Source: Lasiosphaeria ovina (Eukaryota; Ascomycota; Sordariomycetes; Sordariales; Lasiosphaeriaceae). Taken from it: a DNA stretch of 64,000 bases. The notes below the pieces were generated by a model, which was given only the letters and a program-made list of their open reading frames with translations, made no database searches and was not told the DNA's origin. The stretch spans positions 62,001 through 126,000 of the forward strand of contig JAULSN010000008.1 in the NCBI GenBank assembly GCA_033439765.1. Direction: 5' to 3'. This document shows, piece after piece, positions 24,355-34,958 of this stretch. Both the position numbers and the translations under genes were made by a program. Each line of letters starts with the position of its first letter. Positions within the stretch are counted from its first letter, which is position 1.

Positions 24355-25067
24355 ATGGCCGACTCGGACGCCCCAGTGACGCTGCGCACGCGCAAATTCA
24401 TTCGCAACCCTCTGCTGGGCCGCAAGCAGATGGTCGTGTGAGTTGTCCCGATGTCCCTGTTGCCCTTCTACCCGTCCTCCCAGTAGCCGCACCGACGCGA
24501 CGATTTCTGCATCAAAGATCGAGGGCGAGGCCAGGCAACTCCGGACACAGTTTTCTCTCTGAGAGGTTGTGATCCGTGGGGGAAAAAAACTGGGAGGAAT
24601 TTCATTTTTTTTCGTGGTCGGAGCGGAATTGCTAACCATTTCTTCCTTCGCTGCAGCGACATCCTCCACCCCAGCCGCGCAAACATCTCCAAGGATGAGC
24701 TCCGCGACAAGCTCGCCACCCTTTACAAGGCCAACAAGGACCAGGTCAGCGTTTTCGGCCTGCGGACACAATTCGGTGGCGGCAAGACCACCGGCTTCGC
24801 CCTTGTCTACGATTCCCCCGAGGCGATGAAGAAGTTCGAGCCCCACTTCAGATTGGTCCGCGTTGGACTGGCCACCAAGGTCGAGCGGGCGAGCAGACAG
24901 CAGCGTACGTGTGCCAGAACAGTGACGGAACTGGGGGAAACGAGATCCGGAATGGTCGTGACTGACACCCTTTTTCTCAACACACAGGCAAGCAGCGCAA
25001 GAACCGACAGAAGACCCTCCGGGGAACGGCGAAGGTCAAGGGTGCGAAGGCGAAGAAGGAGAAATAA
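24355..25067 (+). CDS. RPS24: 40S ribosomal protein eS24 (RPS24)
   Basis: Exons 24355-24437, 24657-24904 and 24988-25067 are joined to give 136 residues, matching the family length of about 135. Diagnostic blocks are [61 protein letters not shown] and the basic tail [12 protein letters not shown] followed by [11 protein letters not shown]. It is a structural protein of the small ribosomal subunit. The first intron (219 nt) is long for this window and the second is 83 nt; both are GT-AG. The start context is CCAACATGGCC, with A at -3 and G at +4. A TBF1-like box lies 145 bp upstream. Confidence 0.97.
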
Positions 25068-26164
25068 ACGGGTCGCTTGGCGTTTCTTTTTGCGTCATCT
25101 TCTACACCGGGTGTATCTTCGAGGGACGGACGGACAATGGCCGTGGCTCTGTGCATTACTTTTATTGGGTGCAACCTCCACCCGGCAATACAATTGGGAT
25201 GAAGTTGCTTTGCGCCCGGGATCCTTCATGGCGGTGTGACTGTCGGGCTTCGAGGATTCGTGCAAAAACATAGCATTTCAATAAAGGGATGTTTATGCTA
25301 TGATGGACTGAAGACGGGCTTTCTTCTTCCTAACTTGGACGCGCAACAACCTCTCCCCAGAGCAAGCCTTGCTATATGGTACATATGATCACGCGTCACG
25401 AAAAAGACAAAGTTATGCAGCCGCTCTTCCTCCCTTGCTTGACTTTGAACACATTCAACAATCCCTTATTCAGGCTACTAACAGCAGCATTCGCGTTACC
25501 TTTCGCCAGCCTTTCACCAGCGCTCTGTCGATCAAAACGACGACCACACCAGCTTGCCCCCACTGTTGTCCAATTCCAGAATGGTCAATGATATCCGTAA
25601 ATTAGGACGCCCAAGGGACGAACCTATCGTTTCGAATGGGATTAACTACGATATTGGTGTCTCCTCTATTCAATACAGATTGTGATGGGCAAGGAAGTGG
25701 CCTTGGGAGGTGCGTTTCTTTGGACCTTGGCACTTATTGAGCAAGAGAAACACCGCGATTTAGAGAGGAGCGTGAATAGTTGCTAGAGTAGAATCACCCA
25801 TGTGTGTCTCCGTCAACGCCAAGTGTTGTCCAACCATTGTCACAGGTGCGGACAAACAGACAACGAAGAGAAATAGTTAGGCACCTCAAGAAGCAAATAT
25901 CAGTTACTACTGCCTGAATTATATACGTCAGAGACACACAAGTCCCGAGCTGTCCTGAGCTGCACTCTATGGGAAGAGAGTGCTGCCAATCAAACGGTAA
26001 ACTACTCTACGTTACAAACAACATGTGTGGCATCACATGCATCACGGCCGTGATCTGCCAGACCACCCTGTGCAACCTCAAACGCCGTCCCATAAACCCG
26101 AACTCAACTTCCGAACTCCCGGAACAACGCATCCATCCGCAATTATCATACACTGCGTCCCAGT
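25068..26164. other. Intergenic region between convergent genes
   Basis: No gene is supported. It lies between the convergent 3' ends of eS24 and the coilin-like gene. An AATAAA-like signal (CAATAAAGG) at about 25280 could serve eS24. Confidence 0.5.
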
Positions 26165-29100
26165 TTAAAAAGCTCTTTCCAAGCCAGTCTTTTTCTTTGA
26201 CCGAAGAGATGACGGAACCGCACTCGAGCGCTTCTCCAGGTCCTGTCTTCCCTGCGACGAGCGTAGCCTTCGGGTGGGGTTTTCGCGCGCCACAGTCTTA
26301 GCGGGCAAGCTCATGCCACGGCGGGTCTGCAACTTCTTGGCCCATCCGGGGCCAGTTGGCAAACTTGGTTCCTCATAGGTGTCATCAATACTATCATCGG
26401 CATAGTTCTCCACAACTTCGGGCTCTGGACTACTTGAAAGTAGCGAGACTACCTGCTTGCCCTCGGGAATCTCGAACGAGCCAGCCTGTTGTGATGATTT
26501 GCGTAGTCGGGAAACTCTGAGGTCGGGGTAGTTTAACGCAGAGGATCCATTATCTGCCTTGACAGCCTGACGAGCCAACGACGGATTTGATGCTTTGCTC
26601 TGCGTACTTGATTTGTTGCCAAGTGGCTTCTCCATGGGTTTGTTGACAAGTTTCTGAGCTTGACGTGACAGACGCCCATTCTGGTTACGGCCTTCCTCCT
26701 TTACGTGCGCTTCTTCCTCAGAGTCATACGGGCTGGCCCGTTCGTCAAGCTGTCGCATAGCCTCCCGATACTCCAAGTCAGGAGTGACATCCGACTTGCG
26801 CGCTTTGATGGCTGACATCACTGCAGCTTTAGCTGGGGTCCTAGAATCGTTGGATGTCGAGGTTGTGATCCAAACCTCGCTCAAGGACGGGAAAGAATTT
26901 ACCGAAGATTCCGAGTCTACTGGGCTACTATAATCGATCTTTGCCGCTTTTTTGACAAGCGTGGTTGTCTCCAGCTTTTCCTGGCGCAGTGGAAGACTGG
27001 TGGTTGGGCCTGGCTCGGCTGTTTGGTTATCGAGCTGTTCATGTGGGTCGCTTTCAAGCTGAACGCCGAAAGTCGAGTCCGGTTGTCTTCCACTATAAAC
27101 ACTATCGGCATCCGAAAGCACATGTTCCAGTCGAGGGTACTCCACGCGGTCCACAAGTAACGAGTCTTCAATGTTGTCGGAGAACCCGTTGAGTTGATCA
27201 AGCAAAACGGGTTGAGAGTCGACATATCCCGGAATGTTCGATTGCTGTTGAGATTCATCTGGTGCCAGTGGTGCAGTATGGCTTATGGCAACCGTAGCCG
27301 CCGAAGATGTAGTCAACTGCGGCTCAAGCAGAGTTCGAGGGGCACTTGCTGCTTCCTGCGACATCAACTCGAGCTGCTCAGAGGAGCTGCTCAAATCTGG
27401 CGTCTCGTCATTGGCAAAGGAAGGGTTGACTTCTTTGCAAAAGCCGGCATCACTTATCAGCAGACTGATCTCGTGTCGCCGGTCTTCCGTCAAGGAGGTA
27501 TCGTCAAAACATTTGGACTGGGCTGCGGAATGATCTCCTATGTTCTCAAGGTGTTCTGCAGGATGCTCGGTCTTGTCAATGCGCTGGCTATCGATCTGCA
27601 TATGGTCAGATCTGTTTTGGCCACTCTCGAGCTGATCATGGGCGGGTGTGCTAGATTGTCCGCCGAGGTTCGGCTCTGGCTTACCATCAGCACTCTCCAT
27701 CTCCGGTGCTGATTCGTTGCCAGACAAGCCAGGGTGTGGTTGGGCAGAGGCTGGATTCGAGACTCCTGAAGGCTGTTGTAGAATCCGGGGATCGACCATA
27801 TCTGCAACTTCCAAAGTTCGATATCCAAACTCGGCACCTTCTTCAGGCTCTTCGTCCATTTCCGGTGCCTCAAACTTGTCATACACTCGGTTGCCGTCCT
27901 CGTCATACACCTTCTCATTCTGGTCGAGATTGCGATCGCGTTTGGCAAGACGAACTCTCAAACAAGTGCCACTATCATAGATATCGACAACAACACCAGT
28001 ACGAGTGGACACTTGAGGTTGCCACTGGGTTGCCTTGGATAGAACCCATTGAGTCCATGTAAGAACCATCCCAGGCTGGGCCGCACTGGGCTGGAAGGCA
28101 GGAAGCGTTGACAGGTCGCTGGGGACAGGAGGCAAGTCTTCTTCGTCCAGGTCTTGACTCTCTTCGATGTTGTTCTGCTCGGCAACATCCTGGGGCTCGT
28201 CATCATAGTTCAAGGTAACGTCGGCGGAATCGAACCCATCACCAGCGCTGATATACGATTCCCCTTCCATGTCATCTTGGTTGTCCTCTGATGTGTATCC
28301 TGCAACCCTTCTCCTCTTTGCATCTGGCTGGCTGTAGTCGTCGTAGAAACTAGACTGGTCTCGTTGCTTCCGCTTCGAGCGACCTCCTCGCTGAGTCTTA
28401 TCTTTCCAAAACCCTTGTTGCTGAGGATCCCAGCGCTGAACAAAAGGGAAAGGCGGTTCGCTGAGCTCTACTCCTTCTTGGCAGCATTCCACGGCACGGT
28501 ATGAGATCTTTTCCCGCCATGATTCATCGTTGTTGGGCGCTAGTTCGCCGTGCGATTCCTGGCTCACAGAGGCGCTGCTTGGTTCTTCGAGCCGCGGATT
28601 AGCCAGAGGTCGAACGTCCTTCAATAAATCGGAGCGTATCTTGTCCTCGTCAGCTTTCGTCTTCGGATTCTTCAGCCCCAGTGAGCCAAAGATCATCCGG
28701 CGTCCGGCGCCAACATCAAGCCTTGCCTTTCGCTGCGATGAAGCAGAAGTTGTGTCCAAGGCTTCGACATGAGGAGACACAGATGTGCCTGAGTCGGGCC
28801 CCTTTGCGATGGCTGTAGATGTGGAACTTGGATGTTTGTCGGCCTCTTTATCGTTCACACCCATGCCATGCTTTGGACCTGGCTCTAGAGCTTCAAGTCT
28901 TTTTAATAGAGCGGCTTTTTTGGCGGCGATTGACTGGACCTGGCTAGCAAGCTCATTGTAATCTGGGTTAGAGTCTTCCGAGAACCCAGGGCCAGATGCA
29001 GGTCTCTCGGAAGCCCGCGACGCCTTCATGGCAGCTCTTCTCCGGGCATTTCGTTTTTGGGTTTTCGACATGCCTTGACCTGGTGGGATTGGAGGGACCG

Positions 29101-29345
29101 TTTCCTCAGAGGCTGAAGGCGGTCGATGAGACAAGAAAGCATCCAGGAGCTTGTTTGCTTGCGTGGCTCGCGAAGTGATTGCTGCTTGGCCGACAGATGA
29201 AGTAAATGACCCGACTTTCGTCTGACTAGACTCTGACGTGGAATCCCCACTCCTCTCATTTGATGAGTCCTGTGCGTGGTTGTTGGAAGCACTGCCATTT
29301 TCACTGGATCTATCCATGGCGCCATCGTCGTCGCTGTCACTATCG

Positions 29346-29377
<32 letters not shown>

Positions 29378-31078
29378 ATCGCTATTGTCGTCACTGTCGC
29401 CATCGCTCTCGTTCTCGCCAAAGTTTTCGCTATCGCTGCCGCTGTCGCTGTCGCTGTCGCTGCCGCTGCCGCTGCTGCTGTCATCGTTGCTCGAGCTCTC
29501 AGATTCACTGTCGCTGCTCAGTTGCATCGTCCCAGGGGGGATTCTTGGGGCAATTTTGGACGATGTCACCTCTGGACTACTGTCGCCGTCACTATCGCTG
29601 TCGATGTCCTTATCGTTTTCGCCATCGCTGGAGCTTGAGCTGTCTCCATCGCTGCTGGAGCTGTCAGACGAAGACTGGGACAATTTTTGGGTACCAGAAG
29701 AAGCGGTGTTTTCGAGAGTGCTGAGCGCACTTGACATATTGTTGGCCGTCCCAGAGCCTCGTTTGTCACCATGAGCTTCTCCAAACTTGATATGGACAGG
29801 CAGCTTCACCAGTCTTCCAGACTTGCGAAGCGTCTCTGCTATGTGGGTGGACGCGGTGCCGGCTAAAATGGAGCCTGCGGGAAACCCGTGTTCGTCATAG
29901 TGCTTGACGAACGATTCAACTGACCCGGCGTCACTGTCGTCGGGGTTGCTATCATCGGCCACACTCAGTTCCTTTGGATGCAGTGACTCGCCAAATACAC
30001 GCATTTCGCCGACGGTCAGTTGTGCGTCATGGTCTTTTTGAAGCAGCTTGAACGCATTTTTGTCGTTCTTGTTGCAGCTAAGAAGAGCCTTCTCGCAAAC
30101 GTCCACAGATGCTGTAGGGAATGCTGTTCGAAGCGCAGTGATCTTGTCGAGGGCCAGCAGATCAAGCCGCTTGCTTTCAACCGCACTGAGTTTGCTCGGT
30201 TCCGGAATTTTGTTTCCCGTTTCTTCTAGTTGGGAAGGCTCTGGTTCCTCGTCGTCCAAGTCTCCTAGTTCGGCATTTTCCATACGCAAGTGTCGAAGCT
30301 CTTCGTCAATCTCAGAGTCGTCGAGACCGTCTTCTTCGTCCACTTCGTCCATGTCGTCATCGCTATCATCGCCGCCCTCGTCAACGAAGTCGTCGTCTTC
30401 ATTCTCGTCGTCCTCATTTTCAGTATCTTCCTCGCCTTCCAGTGTATCATCGTCGAGGTCGTCAGAGGTAGCTCTGACGCGAACGCTTGTGGGATCTTCG
30501 TTGTCTTCTCCGTGTTCCATGAGGAGAAGCGGTGGATCATCCTCATCAGCCTCGGCATCCCAGTCCTCTGGCTCGTATGCAATCCTCCGGCGCTTCAGAG
30601 GTGGAATGTCAACAGGCGGTCGGTCTCGTGGGGCCTTGAGGCGGGGTCGACCAAACGGCACGCCATCAAAAAGATGTCTGCCGTCGGTGGATATTTGGTG
30701 GCGTCCGCTCAGCAATCGCTTCTTCCGGTCTTCGGTGACGAGGGGTCGGATACTGTCACAAGTTATTAGGACACTAAGTACGAGGGGGCATTGTTCGCAG
30801 AGTGTAAATAATTACAAGATCTCTTCGTCGTTCTTCAGGACAACGGCGACCTGCTGGAAGTGCAGACAGTCGAAGCCGTGACCGTCAGCATCTCGTAGCT
30901 CGACGACGTAGTCCTCCAAACCCCAATCATTGCTCTCCAGCGGAATAATCTCGTTGATCTGCCCCAGGAGATTGGCGATGGTGGGGCCGTTGTCAAGGCT
31001 GACGTTGAAGACGACTCGAACTTCGGGGAGAGCGTGACGTCGCACCACCAGGCGAAGGCGAAGCCCGTTTTCCCTCAT
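26165..31078 (-). CDS. Large acidic coilin-like nuclear protein (DUF7357-type N-terminus)
   Basis: Two exons, 31078-30816 and 30752-26165 (minus strand), encode 1616 residues. The first begins RLRLVVRRHALPEVRVVF and contains IPLESNDWGLEDYVVEL and GFDCLHFQQVAVVLKNDEE. The intron splits a codon, and the second exon starts IRPLVTEDRKKRLLSGRHQIS. These blocks resemble an N-terminal ubiquitin-like fold I recall from fungal proteins annotated DUF7357 or coilin-like. Highly acidic Asp/Glu tracts follow at about 180-245, and Ser-Asp repeats lie near 505-565. A region near 980-1075 (TQWVLSKATQWQ, TRTGVVVDIYDSGTCLRVRLAKRD) suggests the Tudor-like C-terminal domain of coilin. The last 500 residues are Ser/Glu/Gln-rich and probably disordered. 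Coilin scaffolds Cajal bodies in snRNP assembly. The gene structure is firm; the coilin link is inferred. Confidence 0.8.
29325..29480 (-). repeat. Trinucleotide/hexanucleotide coding repeat (Asp-Ser tract)
   Basis: Imperfect CTGTCG units (GAC AGC on the coding strand) are repeated many times and encode alternating Asp and Ser in the coilin-like protein. The purity suggests replication slippage and length variation between strains. Confidence 0.85.
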
Positions 31079-31885
31079 CTTGAGGGCCAATCGCTGGGCG
31101 GAAACAGTGAGTTCAGCGATCGATGTGTGTAAATGGAAGTGCTGATTCGGAGAACAGGACGAGAAATTAAAGAACCACTCTCCAACGAGCCGGTGAGGAA
31201 AGGAAGGAAGGAATTTGGTCGCCAGTTCAGGTATCGGTCGGTGGAAACGCGTTAGGATTTTTTTGGGCCTTCGATCCGCGCAGGCTCCGATAACCAATTA
31301 AGCTCACGCGTAGGGTGGGGGGTTCTGTGAGTCGTCAAATATAATTGGCTGCCGTAAGCAGATGCCTGCCAAAGTATTGGGTTAGCTCGTCAAGCATCGT
31401 CACCCGCCACGCGGCAAAATTCTCCAATACACATTATTACGGTAGCTTTCAAGCTTGCGAGTAAGATTCGATGTCCAAAAATTTCTTGGCTACCGTTCGA
31501 AATGTAGGCATCGTGTCGCAATGTGGCGTCTCCAACAAGGTTTTTGGGGTCAAAATTCCTTGTCTTGCGAGGAGCTGGTGTTAAACGAGCATCCACACTC
31601 CACGAAGTACCGAACAGATCAAATCCCGTCTTTGCGTTGCATCTATGCACGTTTGGACAGGTGCCGAAGGCGCCTAGCTGTGCGCACCCCAAAAAATAGA
31701 CTTCAAAAGAATGCAAGGAAAAGTCATTGGTATTTTCGCTACGGTTCCTTTCTGAAAAATTCCACCTGGGTAAAGGAAGGTGCCGAGGTTTGCTTTTGTC
31801 CAAGACTGCCTGGTCTGTAATTTCCTTGGCCTCCCTACTTCTTGAACTTGTCCATGGAGAAGTGAAATCGGCGAATCCAAGCCAT
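31079..31885. other. Promoter of the coilin-like gene and 3' region of the DUF1996 gene
   Basis: No separate gene is supported. The long minus-strand frame covering 31390-31980 is read-through of the DUF1996 gene's last intron and 3' UTR and lacks conserved features. Confidence 0.5.
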
Positions 31886-33403
31886 CTATTCCATTCCCGG
31901 AAGCCTCTCCAGCCCTGTTCCAACATGTCAGCAGTCTGCTCTCGGCAGCATGGTGCGCGTGGGCCTCGACCATCATGCACTTACATCCATCGTTGTTTTC
32001 CTTGACGGCGTTCTTCACAACGCACTGGTTGGCTTTGGCAAAGGATTGGGACTTGAGCTGCTTGCAGCTCGCGGCGAAGCAGGCGTTGTCCATTGCTTTC
32101 TGGAGACTGTCGCCCTTCCATCCAAAGACATAATCTCCATGTTGCCCGAATCCAGTGCTGCCCGTAGATGTCAGCATCCGCACTCGTTGTGGGCAGGAAG
32201 GCTAGGATGGTAGTCTTACGTATCACCATGGCTCAGCACAAATGGCTGGGACCCATCCGCGGGCCAGTCATTCTTGTTGTTAAATTTGGTCGTGTCCCAG
32301 ACAATCTTGAGTCGTATTAGTGTAAGAGTTTGGCTGGTAAGACCCCCGCTTGCGGGTTTAAGTGTTTGGGAATATATACCTCGAGGTGGACTTGCGGGAT
32401 CTTGACGGGGTGCGTTGACGGACACTTTGCGCTCATAACGGTGAAAGATGCAGGCCCACCCACTGGATGAGAAATATGGTCCGCATGGTTTGGGCTATCG
32501 AGGTTCTTCCCATCCCAGCAACTAGGAGTTGATCAGTAACTAATTCACCAACATAATTAATAATATGAGCTGGAGGGCTAACATGGGGAAAATGACGCTC
32601 GATCGCCACCCTCCAAGGCACGGCTTGGTCGGAAACCCCTCGGTATCTCGCTGAGGATCGAAGCAAGGCGACATAATGTTGCCTTTGAAGTTGGGCCCGT
32701 CGTAGCATCGGAAACAGCTCTGTGTACTCTTGCCCAGGTTTGTCGGGGTGCGGCGTTTGGCATCGCCAGAGAACATCCGGAACCCCTGAGAAGACGTGTT
32801 AATCAGAATCCGAGGCCCTTGAACATAGAACTTACCGGTTTAAAGGCAGTCACTGCGCCCTTGCCTGGAGAGCTGTAGTAAACAGTCATCCCGCCGTTTG
32901 CGGCGCCAATGGCGTCGTTGACCATGATTGGCACGCGCTTGAAGGTGCCGTTGCGCGCCTTGAAGTACACGTTGGCTGTCCAGTAGTTGGAGAAATCTTC
33001 CTCATAGGTACAACTAGTGCACGTGGCGACCTGGGAGATATCGCCCACAGGCATGGATGCATTGAAGGCGTCCTATCGTAGGTGATCGGATGAGTACATG
33101 GCCAGACTTAAAATGGACGGAGACGGTATAGGCAGGTAGGTAGGTACATACTCCTCCAATGATCTGGTGAACATGAGGTGAGGGAATCTTTCCAGGATCG
33201 ACCAGACTATAAGGTAGATAACGTCAGTACCCCGGGATATCTCGCCCCTCGGTTAGACAAATATCATATAAACAATCTACTTACGGATCGATGCGGTCGA
33301 TGACAATGTTGGAGCATCCAAACCGAAGCATAGCGCTACCGCCGCTCTGGGCTTGCGCAGCAGCCGCGAAGGCAAGAAGAGAGAGCCAAGCAGAAGGTGC
33401 CAT
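31886..33403 (-). CDS. Secreted DUF1996 domain protein
   Basis: Eight exons on the minus strand: 33403-33285, 33206-33152, 33072-32836, 32785-32583, 32521-32380, 32305-32220, 32157-31985, 31914-31886. The joined frame is 347 residues. A signal peptide (PSAWLSLLAFAAAAQAQ) is followed by MLRFGCSNIVIDRIDPLVDP, PHVHQIIGG, CTSCTYEEDFSNYWTANVYF, SCFRCYDG, CWDGKNLDSPNH, CPSTHPVKIPQVHLE and GQHGDYVFGW. All are characteristic of the DUF1996 family, and the protein ends DGWLERLPGME. The biochemical role is unknown; members are found in fungal secretomes and sometimes carry WSC or carbohydrate-binding modules, none of which is present here. The conserved His, Trp and Cys pattern suggests a disulfide-stabilised, possibly carbohydrate-active, fold. 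Seven introns in 1.5 kb is the highest density in the window. The last coding exon is only 29 nt. Confidence 0.92.
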
Positions 33404-34958
33404 ATTTTCGGTCAAGTGCACACGCACATGGAACGGGTTTGGTTGACGTCGCAAGAAATTATTCGGCTGCAGGAGCGGAGCACAGCTTATATGTTAGCTA
33501 TCCCCGCTGTTCATGTCTTTAGTTATCTAGGTACCGTATTGATTGCCGCGCTATGGCAAGCTTGTTATATCATGGGGTCATTAACATCACAACATCACTC
33601 TGGGTATTAAAGACTCCGCATATTGTTGCCCAACGGTCCTAGCCGTTTTGCCGCGGCATATTTTCTAAGTTCTTCGCAGCAATTTAGAGCTTGGCACTAA
33701 CATCCGCACCCCAATATGTACAGCGGCGTTGACTGACAGGATGGGTTGCTTGAAAGTATTCTTTGACGGCCACTCGAACGCGACGTTGTCAGAAGTGTCA
33801 TGCAGCACTGGTTGATCAAATGACACTACTTGGCGTACTTTGCCACAACGGTTTTATCTGGTCCCATCCCCCCTTTTTACCCTTTCTTTAAAAGAGCTGC
33901 ATCACACTTTCCAGGGGCCAAGGCTTTGGCGATATTGTGGATGATTTACTCCGTAGATTTGTGCCTCCTCGGCGGAGGGAGCATGTTTAATTGGTGCTTG
34001 GCAGACTTGGCCCTGGATGAGTCCGAACGGTAGCTGCTCTTTGCCATCTCTGCTCTGCCGGCACTTTACTTGATTGCAAGTGGACCTCATTACCCCGGTC
34101 TTGGCAGTAAACCAACCTGATTTTTCTGGCCGCGATGGTTGTCGCCAAGAGCCTGCATCGTTCTGGTCTCACAATCAACTAAGAGCAACTTTCATGGAAT
34201 GACATTAAACACAAGCTATAAAGGTAATCAGACAAAGTATCATCCGCTGCAGACCTACAAATTGAATACATCTTTGTGATTATGGCGTTCGTCAGCATAG
34301 ATATTGTCGAAATTTTCTTTGCAATCATACTGTATCTAGTTCAAAATCTCACGGGATTTGTCAAGGGTTCTTGGAGTTCTGTCAAAAAGGATACCCTATG
34401 CCTCCTCTAGGAGGGGGTTATTTCAGCGCCTAACCAGTTGGGCAGTCTAAAATGAATGTACTTAAATACATAGACGGGCGTTCTGTTAGAGGCCTCTGTC
34501 GAACGGCAACTGTCTCCCCTCACACGAAGTTCTGTTGGAAAAGAAAATGGCGTGATAGACCAAAATATCGACTAATGATTTTTATGCAAGTCTAATTATG
34601 GGTAGCCCCCACTAATTTCCTCAGCTCTTCCAACATTGGAAACGATACTGGCACATAACTGGCTGTTCAACCCCGGTCTATTCGGTGGGGAGACAGATGG
34701 CAGATAGTTTGATGCAGGTTTCCTGCAAGTCTATCATGAGGCTGGCTGAAATCCCTAGACGTAACATTGACATTTGCCACTCGTCTTACTTGCTTTCTAC
34801 AAGTAAGGCGGAAGTGATGATCGAGTGAGGTAGAATAGGCATCACATGGGTAACCAATTGCTTCAAATTACCCTGGCAGTTTCACGGAGCTTGACAACTA
34901 GTCATTTTGTGTTCCCCTTCACTCATACACCCGCAGATCCGAAACACTGAACGCCAAC
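33404..34958. other. Divergent intergenic region (DUF1996 gene / amidohydrolase)
   Basis: No gene is supported. On the minus strand a CATATAAG-like TATA element lies at about 33485-33492, about 85 bp before the DUF1996 start. TACTCCGTAGATT occurs at 33947-33959 and again at 52390-52402. The rest is moderately AT-rich spacer. Confidence 0.5.

Noticed and set aside
24438..24656. Possible snoRNA hosted in eS24 intron 1
   Set aside because: The intron is long (219 nt), but no convincing C box (RTGATGA) with a matching D box (CTGA) could be placed.
29238..29774. Ser/Leu-repeat plus-strand frames near 29.3 kb
   Set aside because: Products of the Asp-Ser trinucleotide repeat read on the wrong strand.
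30048..30881. 277-codon Ser-rich frame antisense to the coilin-like gene
   Set aside because: Serine runs simply mirror the GAC/GAG/GAT codons of the acidic tract on the other strand.
31390..31980. 196-codon minus-strand open frame at the 3' side of the DUF1996 gene
   Set aside because: It is read-through of the last intron and 3' UTR. Splicing at 31984/31915 gives the family-typical C-terminus ending DGWLERLPGME, and the long frame has no conserved motif.
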